Source: Liolophura sinensis (Eukaryota > Mollusca > Polyplacophora > Chitonida > Chitonidae). From it: a DNA stretch of 64,000 nucleotides. Positions 1-14,160 of the stretch are shown one piece after another. The position numbers and the translations under genes were made by a program. The stretch's first letter is position 1. Every line of letters starts with the position of its first letter. The notes under the pieces were generated by a model, which ran no database searches, was not told the DNA's origin, and worked only from the letters and a program-made list of their open reading frames with translations. Location of the stretch: the NCBI RefSeq assembly GCF_032854445.1, contig NC_088303.1:13339501-13403500 (forward strand), in the 5' to 3' direction.

Positions 1-132
1 TAGTTTCAGATCTTTGGCTGTTTTAACTTTGCGGGAAGTCATTTTGTGAGATTCTCCCACATCAGTTTATATCATTTAGTTCACAGTCAGGTGAAGTCAG
101 CAATATTGCTTTGAAGTGTATAAAATGTTAAT

Positions 133-1724
<1,592 letters not shown>

Positions 1725-1803
1725 TCAGAGACGGTATAATTGTAGCGATGTCGCTGTCCTGACTTTCAGTTGATCGTGTCACGAATTTAGCCAGTCCACG
1801 TTC

Positions 1804-1810
1804 ATTTATA
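1804..1810 (-). promoter_or_regulatory. TATA box of the actin gene
   Basis: TATAAAT on the minus strand, about 107 bases upstream of the actin ATG. It implies a transcription start near 1775-1780 and a short, unspliced 5' leader. The start site is inferred from normal TATA spacing. Confidence 0.8.
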
Positions 1811-1860
1811 CCGCTCAGCCCAGCCTTCCAGGAAATCTGACCACGAGAGCCTGAACATGA

Positions 1861-1870
1861 CCATATAAGG
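1861..1870 (-). promoter_or_regulatory. CArG box (SRF site), proximal
   Basis: A perfect CC(A/T)6GG match, CCATATAAGG on the plus strand. It lies about 85 bases upstream of the inferred actin start, where animal actin promoters usually carry a serum response factor site. Confidence 0.85.
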
Positions 1871-1883
1871 AAATACGAACCAG

Positions 1884-1893
1884 CCATATATGG
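1884..1893 (-). promoter_or_regulatory. CArG box (SRF site), distal
   Basis: A second perfect CArG box, CCATATATGG, 23 bp from the proximal one (about two helical turns). Paired sites spaced this way suit SRF-controlled actin transcription. Confidence 0.85.
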
Positions 1894-1897
1894 TCAC

Positions 1898-4800
1898 GGT
1901 AGGACAACTTCTCTGCTTCGCGTTATCCCATTGACTCAGTCAGCCGGGTTATAGCTAGGGAGAATAAGAAGCTGTGAATATCGCCGGCGTGGAATCTACA
2001 CGCAGGCAGAGTATAGCTTATTTAAATCCGGGACAATGCCCAAATACAACCGTGTGAAAATGTTACCAGTGCTAATTAAAAATATGTGTTTTATTTATTA
2101 TAATAATGATAAGAGCAGGTGGTTTGACGTCCAAATAAAGATGTGAAACTCACACAGCTATTGTTGACAAACTGCTCACACCGATCACCTCCTTTAACAT
2201 GTGTAGGCCTGGGTAGGGCGTGGGTGATCGTGAATTAAATTGAAATTGAAATGAAATGTTTATGTTTCGTAAGTGAGACTTATCATGTCATATTACAGTG
2301 CACTTCCATGTTAGAGTTTAAATGTGGAAGCATAAGCCTATGGCTATTTAGTGCCAGTCATCGGGCTGTTCAAATTCATCTAGGCCCTACATGCAATTCA
2401 TGACGATGTTGTTGTAGCCCTACTTTGAAATGCAGTTCATATACGATACATGGTAAGATATATTGTGGCGTGGGTGGTTGCGAAAACTGGCCTTTATTCA
2501 AGTATATTGTGCAGCCTGTGTAAATCAGAGGGCATTTCACTGCATGGGTGTGTAAAGGCCTATAGCATGTCGTTGTTGTTGAACGCCGGCCGGCATGACG
2601 TTTATTCAACCACGGCAGGCTGTAGGCCTATGTCAACGCATGTACATGCATGCAGGTTGCTCTCGGTCGGTAGCTTGGTGACATGAGGCCCAATAAGGAG
2701 TTGTCAAAGGACGCTGGCATGCGTTATTGCCAAAGCTTGGGACACAGTATAAAGCCAGAAATTGACGTAGTATTTAATGCCCATGTACGTATTTGCGAAC
2801 ATTTAAATGAGAGATCTCAGTCGCAAGAAAACACCGTTTTCCTAGGGGACGCCATGACACGGAGAATCGCCCCTGGCATTAAAGGTCTATTTTCGGGAAA
2901 AAAATATGTTTGTGAACTGCGTTCACGGGAGGCTTCAGAGAGTGGGTAACGAAAAGTGTAGTGTATTTCTCTTCCTTTTGAGTCCCAAAAAACCCACCCC
3001 GACCACCACCCCCACTAAACAAAAGGGCCCAGCCGAATAAGACGTCCAGGCTGTTTGTTTAGTATTGTTATTATTTTCATCTCTATCAGGTATGCGTGCT
3101 GTGTGCATCATCTTGCCCAGTACATTGCTGACAACTCCTCGGATATAAATTAAAACGAACCTCATATATAATTTGCATACATAAAGTCATGCCAATTATT
3201 TCAGCCTACAAGGAAAATGAAAAGAGCCCCACTTAAAGTCCTGTACTAGTTGGTAATTGCTCTCTCCTTGTGTTACATGTGTTGCATGAATCCCTGTGCA
3301 CAGATTGTCTTTCAACCACCACATGGCAGATTTTATAGCAGGCCTGTACAGCCACCTCCAAATTAACTGAGCAGTGCTGCCACAACGCACCCAACTTGAA
3401 TGTGAGATATCTTGAAGATATTTGTCAGTGTATTTCCTACATAGCATAACTCATAATCAAAGTTCATTGAATGTTTGCACTTTTGCTCTTATGGGCTTTT
3501 ATCCGCAAATTCCACGGCGCAAGCTGTATTGTTTACTTTACAATGTAAAACCCTATGATCCTGCTTTTTAAATTTGCCTCAATATGTATATACCCTGGAA
3601 GACAGCGAAAAATTGTAGCTGTCTTTGCTGTTTAAAACCTAGACATATACAACGCTACGTCAGATACCACGTCTTATAGGTGTACTTTAACTGTAATTAC
3701 CCTCCGTCGTTTTCTGTGCACGTACATACATATATCCTAGTTGTATGCATCGAGTCCACAAGTTTAAGTGGATTAAGACTGAACACGGTATAAACTATAG
3801 AGTGAGGTAAATTATTACGGTTAATCTGAATGCCAGTTGATTGGGATTAACATTGTTGTACTATACGATAATGAAATAGTTTGTCATCTGTGCAGAAAGA
3901 GCTTGTAAAACCTGTCCATTTGGAAGTGCATTATCAAGCTGAATCAGCCTATAATGTGTACCCTACAGCGACAAGTTGTGTACGTGGGAGTATTTCTATC
4001 ATGTACTGTTATGGTGGATGGATTTCATGACATGTTTAAAGTGGAAGACTATAAAAGTGTGCATCGTTTTGGAATTAGCTCAGGAAGTGATCATTGAACT
4101 TTATCACCAAAACCATTATCAGCAAAGCTGAAATTGTTTGCTGAAAAACTTCCCTGTAGGGGTGCCATATTTGGTTGACTAGGATCATGTTTTGTTTGGG
4201 TTTTGTTTTTGTGTCGAATAGCTGTAGAATTGAAATTGCAGTTACTGTGCAAGTTTGAGTATGGAGGATACAAAATATACCCTTTTGCTGGGTCGGCTAA
4301 ACAGTTTCGTCTCTTTGTTTCCATGCATCTGTGAGAGGGGAGTGGGGAGTAGGGGTGGGGATGTTAGGGCGAGAAAATGTACTTAGTTTTTATGTAATAT
4401 TCAAATCCTGCCTATACCCGTACATCGTATATACGCTATTACATAACACGCTTACTCAGCGAGAACGGCAGAAGATGATACAATTAATTCTATGCAGGTT
4501 CAGTGGATGTGCCCGGGGTTAGTCAAGCCCGTACACCCGCACACATGCTTTCTCCGAGGTCGCCGGTAACCCACGCGGACACATTGCGTGGCCAAGCGAG
4601 TTTAGCCCAGCCCCTCTTGTGTCCGTGAAGATATAAGGCGTCATGACGCACCAGGACAATACAGTCCCGCTATGACTCACTGCACACTTTTGCTACATGT
4701 GTGAAGTGTCCACTCCTCCACCAACTGTTCACTTTGTCCGCACAACTGTCGATGTAAACCAGTCTTACAGGAGCTGGATGAGAACTTGGAGGCGCATATA

Positions 4801-7237
4801 CATTTGACGAGGCGTCGTGAACATTTACACACAAAGATACATGTGTGTCTCCAATGAAATTGGTCATCTTTTACGTCAGTGCTTGTTTTCTTGGGTTGGA
4901 GGGAGGGGGTGGGGGCTTTGTTTTCTTGCCTGGTGCGTGTAGGGATGGCAAAGCAGGAAGATATACTTCAGAAATTACTAAACATCTAAAGACAGAGAAA
5001 CAGGGACATTCAAAATATATTCCATATATACGTCCACTGGAACAGATTTTAAATTTTACTTTCATTGTCCTGGTTCAGTTCAAACAGCATAGATAATGCA
5101 GTAAGATTAGTCTGTCAGTCTCTGTCTGCCGTTTCGTCACACATATTTGACAACTCATGTGCCTTCCATTTCATCCAATCATGAACGTGACGACAGTGAT
5201 GGATATATATAAATGAAAGTTAACATCCATCGAGTAAATAAATAAATAAATTTACTCTCCACAGCTTCATATGTGCATGGTTTAACCCGATATTTCATTG
5301 CGTTTTCTCGTTAACGCTTGTAGACATTGTTCTAGGTCATTATTTACCTGTATGCCTTTGTAAGTCCTTGTAACTACGGGTCTGTGAATGGAGGTGTCAG
5401 AAACAATCTTAGCCAATCTCATGTAATATACAGGGGCCAACACAACAACCAATGCATGTCGTGCCCACTTGGCCACCCCCACCCCCCACCCCCCTTACAC
5501 TTGTTTCCCTGATTGTGCAACGGTCAGTTTGACAGGGACACAATAAGTGACCACTCATTATGCTAGTCTAAGGGGTCAGTGAAAACCGGTTTATGTTCAT
5601 TGCACACTCCAGCGAATTTCTAAACGAGACATCTCAGTTTTACGTTAAGCATCGCTCTGGTTGTCGCGATAAATCAGAATAATTGACGTCATCTCATTCT
5701 TTCGAAGATTAATTTTATTATTCTCTAGAAACTGTGTTGTTGTTGTTGTTGTTTTTGTTGTTTGTTTTAGCATGTGTGTTTCTTTCTTTACACCAGAAAT
5801 TACAACAGTATTAAATATTACGGAAAAGTCTAAATATTTCAGATGTTTGCTCTTTTTTCAACAACTTCCTCTTGCAGTTGGTATTGTTTTTGAGGTATTA
5901 CTCACGCATGATTGGAGTAATGTAATCTGAGCACTTTCGAACCTTGTCAATGATTTACCTGTTGTTGTTTTTTCAAACGCGTACAGTATCTGCGTCTTTT
6001 CAGAGGCATTTGAGAGCTGGATTAATTTTTGTATATAGGACAGGAACATTGCGTATGAATAAGCTGCTCCTTATGTATTATATGGTATATAGTTACGATT
6101 TGATGTCGATCCTATATAATATCGAGCACAACTATAACCTTTCAACAAACACCAAGTGAACATATCAGATTGTATATCTGTCTATACGTAATTTTATGTA
6201 ATAAAGCCTGTATATGACGGATATTTCGTAGGTAGGCCCAGTTTGACCTTGAGACTAAAGTACGCTCAAATAATGTTAACAAAAGAACCTCGCCACAAAT
6301 GATGGACAGAACATAATAGCAAAAGGCAAAGGAAGCTTTCAAAAAGCGAAGCCATTTTTTTTTCATTAATTAATTTGAAAACATGCAGGCTATATATAAC
6401 AGCTGCTTTACATGTATGTATCAAAACACATTTTCATCAATCTGCATTGCTTTGTAGTTAACTGTTATCTTGTAACTTGAACTGTATTTATCAGAAAAGA
6501 GGCTGATATAGCCTCCGTCGATGTCAACGTCGATCTGTTAAACAGAATTTTGTGAATCTTGGTTCAAATTTACCATGTGATGATTTGTCTTTTTAATTAA
6601 GTGCTCGTGTTGTTCCATGTCCTATACCAGCTATATGCATGGAGCAGATGGCCCTCTACGATGAGACCACATGACCGTAATTGAATACTCCTCAGTCAAA
6701 CACCGTCCAATTAAGCTATCAGTTTAATTAGAATGGACGAATGAATGAAGGATCAGAGATTAACGCACTTTTTGCAGTATTTCAGACATATCAAGCCGAG
6801 AATATGTTAGAAACAAGAAAACAGTTCTTTTTCGACATGAAAATCCGAACGTCCAATTGCAAACTTTTTAAACCAACTAAAGTAAACAAAAATATAGTTC
6901 TTATACAATAATTTGAAAATATGATTAAGTATACTTCCCATACAATAAAAATATGTCTCAAATATGTAACAACGGTATCGCCAGCAACGTTGGATTAAAG
7001 ATCACACGGAACACATTAATGAACATAGCTTCCCCTGAGAACACATTTGTGTTTTAAACGATGTGGTCGACATTGCTTTGTTTCCTGTAAACGTTGACCG
7101 CTATAAGTACTCATGCCATCTGCGTCGTCAGAGCTTGAAGGGATAACCAGATGTCATTAAAATCTGCTAATTACGATATATACTGACGCAATGGAAACCA
7201 TTTAGCTCATCATATCCAAAAGCAAATTCGTTTTCCT
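1898..7237. other. Intergenic DNA, no gene seen
   Basis: About 5.3 kb upstream of actin with only short chance reading frames. Small features seen are a perfect hairpin of GAGTAAAT and ATTTACTC arms around AAAT repeats at 5235-5260, and a GTT run near 5740-5765. No coding similarity was recognised on either strand. Confidence 0.6.
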
Positions 7238-7248
7238 TCCTAAAACTG

Positions 7249-7616
7249 GACCGGCCCGGATAGCACAGTTGGTAGAGCGTCCGCTTCGGGACCGGTAGAT
7301 CCAGGATCAATCCTTGACCGAGTCACACCTAAGACTTTAAAAGAGGAAGTTGTAACTTCTTCGCTTGGCGTTCAGCATGAAGGGGATAGTGCAACGACTG
7401 GCTCACCCGTATCAGTATAATGGCTCGGGCGGGGCAGCTTACTTGCCTTCGGTAAGTCGTCTCAGTGATGCAGCACTAAATAAAAGAGCGGTGGAAATCC
7501 GTCCTGCAACAAGGAGGCACAATTACACGTGCAAGCACCCTAATGATTCCTTCGTCGTCATATGACTGAAAAATTGTTGAGTACGACGTTAAACCCCAAG
7601 CACTCCACTCACTCAC
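7249..7616 (+). mobile_element. Full-length tRNA-derived SINE with ACTC tail and target-site duplication
   Basis: The element opens with a tRNA-like head: TAGCACAGTTGG resembles the pol III A box and GGATCAATCC the B box. A body of about 300 bp follows, ending in an (ACTC)n tail. It is flanked by a perfect 11-bp duplication, TCCTAAAACTG, at 7238-7248 and 7617-7627. Head, body and tail resemble SINEs abundant in mollusc genomes. The 66-codon frame inside it is not a gene. Confidence 0.9.
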
Positions 7617-7627
7617 TCCTAAAACTG

Positions 7628-9190
7628 CCTTCGACTTAATGTCCTGTTGTCTCCCTTTTCTAAACCACTACCTTTTCTACCGCCCGCCTGAGAATCTTTT
7701 GATTCAAACACAATATCTCAAGCTGAAGTATAGAATTGTATTTTATCCACACTGTGACAAACCAAGAACTTTACTCAAGTCCGCCGCGTCAAAGCAATGA
7801 ATTTACAGAAACATTGTACTGTTTGTGGTAATATATCCCTCCGCCCTATTCGCTTAGCATGAGTGAATCGATCAGAGGTTACTGATATTATTAGGATCCT
7901 GATTTTGGCGATCATGGCCTCCATACTAAAGACTGACACATATTCCCTACAGAATAGGCGTTTTCTAAGAAGGCGGAGTTCAGCTTTCTGTAGGCCTTAG
8001 CCCTTTCAGGTTGCCATGGTAACACCGGACACAGTTTCGACTTGCACCGTTGACGTCATTAAACCTGGTAAACTATAACTCCAAACCTAAGGACAATCAG
8101 TGTTAACACTGCCTGAAGTGATATGGAATTGACGACAAGACAATCCACATAGGGAATGTAAGCAGTAAGTGTAATTTGACTTTGATATACATACACGCTG
8201 CTCACTATATGGGTAGTCCAAGACTTCTGGGATAACTTCATCTTTCGGCCGCGGTCCCTACGACTAACAATTGAAATACAACCCGTTTACCGGCGGAATT
8301 TTTCCATGGCTCAGGACATTTTAATGATAGGACCCCTTCTGGTTTACATTTTCAGACAATTGTAAAGAATTTCATAAATTAAGTTTTGTTTGACTTCATA
8401 AACAGACATTCGTATACCAGCCGTCAACCAAAACATAACAGATCATAAGACCAATTCCCAAAACAACATTCAACACAAACCACCAAAGCACTAAGATAGT
8501 AAATAAAGTCCATAATCAGGACTGAATCATGCAAAGAGAAGCTGTCAATAGTCAGGCAGGAATGTTCTAATCGAATGAATGAAATCGGTTTTTAACCCGT
8601 GTATACCATGCTAGTATATGAGTTGTCGATAATCAAAATATATGATATGAACAAACGGAAATCAGTGAGGCTACATATCTGCCTTATAACTGACACACAA
8701 CCGAGTGGATTTTGTCCAAGGAGATATCAATTGTTTGCATGAATGGCCAGGTTTCAGCTGTTGTTATAGACTTTTCATTTCTTCACACATGTGATTTGGC
8801 CGCTTGTAGGCGGTATCACTGTATATAGCTTACATGGCCTGGTTTACGAATGTTGACAAAGCTAACGGCATCCAGTTATAAGCCACAGCGGTGGGATCGT
8901 TAAAACGAGACAGGCAAATAGTTCTATAACAACGTCGTTGTATTTATATTACCCAAATATCGCTGGAATCTAGAGCAGATAGGTGTGCTCGGCGCCTGCA
9001 AACATCCGCATCTGCGGAGACCTGTGCGTTGTATAGGGCCTCCTCGCTCTGTACAAAACACAACTCTGGAGCTTATTTTGACAACGTTTATTTTGACTTA
9101 TTAGGTTGGAATTTCATACGTAACACTTGTTTTTGGATTCTTTGAGTTAAATCTGCATGTGGCCTGTATAAGTGTTATATTAATATTATT
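7628..9190. other. Intergenic DNA, no gene seen
   Basis: A+T-rich non-coding DNA. Apart from the dispersed repeat at about 8407-8640, listed separately, nothing was recognised. Confidence 0.55.
8407..8640 (+). repeat. Dispersed repeat family, copy 1
   Basis: This segment matches stretches near 50795-51050 and 54145-54300 and a short piece at about 20858-20890. Shared words include TACCAGNCGTCAACC near the left end, then TTCAACNCAAACNNCCAAAG and GGAATGTTCTA. It has no coding capacity and no termini I can define, so its class (MITE, LINE tail or other) is unknown. Confidence 0.6.
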
Positions 9191-9194
9191 ACGT

Positions 9195-9425
9195 TATTAT
9201 ATATTAAGTACAAAATGTTGCTTTTCAATCGGTAAGTCATACGGGACGCGGGTTCAAACCCGGTTTTGGACAGAGAATTTGTAAATTCCACATCCGTCCA
9301 AGCCCTTGGGGCCTTGGTGACCACAGCGGTCGACGACGCTCGTTTTTGTTGAACCGGGCACACGTCAGAAAGTTCACGAGAAAAGGTTGCTGGTTTAAAT
9401 CGGCCACTCAGGTTCCCTTAACCCA
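9195..9425 (+). mobile_element. tRNA-derived SINE, degraded
   Basis: A B-box-like GCGGGTTCAAACCC lies near 9246. It is followed by a SINE body containing a CCTTGGTGACC segment, shared in inverted form with the copies at 13.96 and 28.44 kb, and the CACACGTCAGAAAGTTC segment. Both ends are diffuse. Confidence 0.6.
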
Positions 9426-10020
9426 TAAAACTAACCGCGATCGTTGAAAGTCAAAAAGACATGGGAAACCACAGTTAGAGCAACAAAAGAAATACATAAA
9501 GTAATAATAAAACGCAAATTCGACATAATTTTATTTCCTTACAACATTGACCACGCATTACAATAAATAATCTCTTTCTCATTCAAATTTTGTCCAATGA
9601 TGTATTCAATTTGAAATCAGAATTCTTTAAAATTGTGTCAACAGATAAGACTACAGAAAGATTGTTTACAGTCCACAGAAAGTTTACATGTGTCGATAGC
9701 ACCCTTGTAAAACCATAGTCAATCATATTTGGTCAATGTTAATATTGGCAGGAACAGCATCATTGTCCTCAACTCAGAAAAATATGTCAACCAATGTCAT
9801 ACAGCCTCCCAAACTGTCCACTTTCACGAGCTCCACTTTCTTTTCACTAAGCGGAGATAGTGAAACAGATTAGGTTTTATAACATTTGCCTTATAGTATC
9901 ATGTTTAACCTGGCATATGAAACTGTGGGCTGGCTTATGAAAACGTCTCATACGCATGAAAACGTCTCATACGCATTATCCTGTAGAATGCTGTATTTAA
10001 TGTTCTTTTTACTTTGATAA
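9426..10020. other. Intergenic DNA with a small direct repeat
   Basis: Nothing gene-like. A short direct repeat, GAAAACGTCTCATACGCAT, occurs twice at about 9939-9977. Confidence 0.6.
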
Positions 10021-10214
10021 GATATAAAACTGTAGAGCATATGGTGGCTATCATGTTATACGCATATATGGCTCTCATTATAGCCATATACATAGCTATA
10101 CAGCTTATAATGCTTCTCAGGTTAGACAGATCTAGCTGTTCAACCTGTATAATGCATCTCGTGCAGTTCTAACAGTACAACCGAGTTGTTTCTTCTCATG
10201 TTACGCTGATCTGG

Positions 10215-11925
10215 CTGTGATGCTTTTCATTTTGGTAGATCAAGTTGTACTGCTAATATGATGCATGTCATGCCAGGCAGCTCTAGCTGTACAGCCTATA
10301 TGATTAATGCATCTCATGCCAGGCAGCTCTAGCTGTACAGCCTATATGATTAATGCATCTCATGTTAGGCAGCTCTAGCTGTACAGCCTATATGATTAAT
10401 GCATCTCATGCCAGGCAGCTCTAGCTGTACAGCCTATATGATTAACGCATCTCATGCCAGGCAGCTCTAGCTGTACAGCCTATATGATTAATGCATCTCA
10501 TGCCAGGCAGCTCTAGCTGTACAGCCTATATGATTAATGCATGTCATGTTAGGCAGCTCTAGCTGTACAGCCTATTTGATTAATGCATCTCATGCCAGGC
10601 AGTCCAGCTGCACAACCTATATGATTAACGCATCTCATGCTAGGCAGGTCCAGCTGTGCAGCCTATGTGATTAATGCATTTCATGCCAGGCAGGTCCAGC
10701 TTTACAGCCTATATGATTAATGCATCTCATGTTGGGCAGCTCTAGCTGTACAGCCTATTTGATTAATGCATCTCATGCCAGGCAGCTCTAGCTGTACAGC
10801 CTACATGATTAATGCATCTCATTTTAGGCAGCTCTAGCTGTACAGCCTATATGATTAATGCATCTCATGCCAGGCAGCTCTAGCTGTACAGCCTATATGA
10901 TTAATGCATGTCATGTTAGGCAGCTCTAGCTGTACAGCCTATTTGATTAATGCATCTCATGCCAGGCAGTCCAGCTGCACAACCTATATGATTAACGCAT
11001 CTCATGCTAGGCAGGTCCAGCTGTGCAGCCTATATGATTAATGCATTTCATGCCAGGCAGGTCCAGCTTTACAGCCTATTTGATTAATGCATCTCATGTT
11101 AGGCAGCTCTAGCTGTACAGCCTATTTGATTAATGCATCTCATGCCAGGCAGTCCAGCTGTACAACCTATATGATTAGCGCATCTCATGCTAGGCAGCTC
11201 TAGCTGTACAGCCTATTTGATTAATGCATTTCATGCCAGGCAGATCCAGCTTTACAGCCTATGTGATTAATGCATCTCATGCTAGGCAGGTCCAGCTGTA
11301 TAGTCTATGTGATTAATTCATCTCATGCCAGGCAGCTCTAGCTGTACAGCCTATATGATTAATGCATCTCATGTTAGGCAGCTCTAGCTGTACAGCCTAT
11401 ATGATTAATGCATCTCATGCCAGGCAGCTCTAGCTGTACAGCCTATATGATTAATGCATGTCATGTTAGGCAGCTCTAGCTGTACAGCCTATTTGATTAA
11501 TGCATCTCATGCCAGGCAGTCCAGCTGCACAACCTATATGACTAACGCATCTCATGCTAGGCAGGTCCAGCTGTGCAGCCTATATGATTAATGCATTTCA
11601 TGCCAGGCAGGTCCAGCTTTACAGCCTATTTGATTAATGCATCTCATGTTAGGCAGCTCTAGCTGTACAGCCTATATGATTAATGCATCTCATGCCAGGC
11701 AGTCCAGCTGTACAACCTATATGATTAGCGCATCTCATGCTAGGCAGGTCCAGCTTTGCAGCCTATGTGATTAATGCATTTCATGCCAGGCAGATCCAGC
11801 TTTACAGCCTATATGATTAATGCATCTCATGCTAGGCAGGTCCAGCTGTATAGTCTATGTGATTAATTCATCTCATGCCAGGCAGGTCCAATTGTACAGC
11901 CTATAAGGTATTTCTCATGTCAGAT
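10215..11925. repeat. 46-bp minisatellite, about 37 units, with higher-order structure
   Basis: Units of 45-46 bp run head to tail. Each holds the 10-bp palindrome GCTGTACAGC or a variant, followed by TGATTAATGCATCTCATG. Two unit classes differ in the middle (AGCTCTAGCTGTACAG against GGTCCAGCTGTGCAG). A block of several units recurs with marker GCATGTCATGTTAGG at 10539, 10906 and 11456, spaced by 8 and 12 units. The edges decay into diverged units from about 10020 and out to about 12030. Confidence 0.95.
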
Positions 11926-12029
11926 CTAGCTGTACAACGTACGTAATGCTTCTCATGTGAGCAAAATCTAGGTACATGTCATGTAGATCCACAGCTTCTC
12001 TTTTCTGACAGGTTTAGCTGGACAGCCAA

Positions 12030-12895
12030 GCTAATGAGCTGTAAATCGACACAATATCATTGATTTTAAGTGAACTAATCCCCAACTCAGTATCGCTGCA
12101 ATGCATCGATGACGGCTGGTGCCAGAGCAATGTCTGACTGTAGGGTTACAAAATCACGTGGTGTACTTTCTCACGTTATGGCGTTATCAGAAAAGACGGA
12201 CCACAAACAAAGCTGTTCCAGGTATGGTTGTTAGTTCACCTGCCAGGGCCAGCCCAGTCACGACCCGCCTTCAGTCCTGAGCACAAACACCGATTCTCCA
12301 ATACAGAGCCAGCTGTTGCGTCTAAGCCTCTGGTCTCTCTGGCCGCTGGAACACTCTCATGCCTTAACATGTCAGGCTTGGCTCAGAGGCGACCTAGTTA
12401 ACATCACCTGCCTGCCTTTTATGTTCAGATATTTGAACTGGAAAAGCCTGCAGAAGTCCGGCATGGAGACGATGCATCTGGGCCAAGCAAACAATCGTGT
12501 AGGAGTTGTGGAGAGATGTGAACTCATGCAGCCATGTCAACCAGAGTTTTCGTTCATGTCCGATCTCACATGACATATATTTCAGCAGTCTAATCAGAAC
12601 TTATCACAGAGATACTCCTTTTGTACATAATACCAATATAGCGACCTAACTGGCATACTGGTCTTCGTATTCCAACACGACCGAGAGGGAAATAAGTCGT
12701 TTCATTGGGATTAACTTAATCTAACTTCAGAGCGAGGAGTAAGCAGTTTGAGTCCCAATCGGGGTGACCTCTGCTGCCCAACGAAGAAAGCTGGGCGGGT
12801 TAAGTACAGGCCAATTAGCTACAATACTCTCAGCTCTTAATCTTTAAACTTGTGAATTTAATTTTTAGGTTCATGTCATTTGTTTTTAATATTCT
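12030..12895. other. Intergenic DNA, no gene seen
   Basis: Open frames of 60-85 codons occur on both strands near 12316-12576 but resemble no family I know. A B-box-like GTTTGAGTCCCAATC at about 12748 may be a SINE scrap. Confidence 0.5.
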
Positions 12896-12904
12896 TTCTT
12901 GTGC

Positions 12905-13580
12905 ACGGCCAGTTCATAATGCAGCCATCTTGCAAACAAATCATCAAGTCGCCATGCAAACAAATCATCATCATCATCATTTCTTCATATGGCGGCCATG
13001 TAAGCCAATCATCGTCATCACAAAGTGATCATGCATCCGACATCCAAATAAATTATCATCATCAGTTCATCATCTGGAGGCCAAGTAAGCAAATCATCGT
13101 CATCATGAAGTCATCATGCATCCGATATTCAAATAAATCATCACCATCTGTACATCATGCGGCGGTCATGTAAGCAAATTTAGTTGACTTATTTGATTGG
13201 TGTACTCAAGAATATTTCACTTATACGACGACGGCCAGCATTATCTTGAGGGGAAACCCACCATCATCCGCAGGCTTCTGGCAGACATTCCAGCGTACGG
13301 CCAGAGAGGAAGCTAGCATGATGTCATCAAATCATCGTCATCATGAAGTTTTCGTGCATCCGACATCCAAATAAATCATCATCATCCCTTCATCATCTGG
13401 CGACCATGTAATCAAATCATCCTCATCACGAAATTATCGTGCATCCAACATCCAAATAAATCATCATCATTAGTTCATCATCTGGCGACTATGTAATCAA
13501 ATCATCGTCATCACGAAGTTATCGTGAGATCTGGCAATCTGACATCCAAATAAATCATCATCATCCGTTCATCGTTTACA
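12905..13580. repeat. About 84-bp CAT-rich minisatellite, split by a SINE
   Basis: Imperfect units contain GCATCCGACATCCAAATAAA, a run of ATC triplets, TTCATCATCTGGCGACCATG and CAAATCATCGTCATCACGAAG. About seven units are seen. The array is interrupted at 13183-13320 by a minus-strand SINE fragment. Confidence 0.85.
13183..13320 (-). mobile_element. SINE 3' fragment inside the 84-bp array
   Basis: It shares the tail (ATTTGATTGG), the ACTCAAGAATATTTCACTTA core, the CATCCGCAGG segment and the ACGGCCAGAGAGGAAGC segment with the full copy at 14161-14424. The tRNA head is missing and there is an internal deletion, so it is 5' truncated. Confidence 0.85.
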
Positions 13581-13960
13581 CAACAGTGATTTAACTATAC
13601 CATCTACATGTATGTTCAGATGTGGTTAACGCATTTAGCCTTTATGCAGATCCAACATGTGAAATGTCCGGGAAAATACCATTGAACTACTAATTCTAAG
13701 TCCAGATGGTTTATCCGTTAAGTTCATATGACACATATTATTATCGATCATTTCAAGATCCCATGAAATAGGGTTCAATAACAGAACAGAATCATATTCT
13801 ATCAACCAGTTTTAAATAGAGACCAGACTATCCCCTCTAGAGATTAACTTCTTGCGAGTCAGCTGTACTTAGCTCGTGTTTGGTTTTTATATTTGGTTAA
13901 TACTATAAGCTGTAATGATCTATATAAATTTACTGTGGAGACTGAGATGATGACAACTGG
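13581..13960. other. Intergenic DNA, nothing recognised
   Basis: A+T-rich sequence between the minisatellite and the next SINE, without gene or repeat signals that I can name. Confidence 0.5.
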
Positions 13961-13964
13961 AGAT

Positions 13965-14146
13965 AACCGGTGTAAACCACCGATCTTCAGCACGTTACTG
14001 ACGAACTTTGCTACGTGTGAGGTACAGATGTCCACCTCATGTCTTCAACAAAGTATTGTCACCAAGGTCCCACAAGCAGTGAATGTCGGAGAATCTTCTA
14101 CCTCCTTATCTAAGACGGGGATTGAACCCGTATATCGTGTGTCCTT
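13965..14146 (-). mobile_element. tRNA-derived SINE (second family), degraded
   Basis: Read on the minus strand, a B-box-like GGGTTCAATCCCC lies near 14118-14130. Body segments CTGACGAACTTTGCTACGTG and TTGTCACCAAGG match the copy at 28438-28735. It sits directly beside a complete SINE of the other family. Confidence 0.7.
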
Positions 14147-14160
14147 GCAATTGCAGTAGG

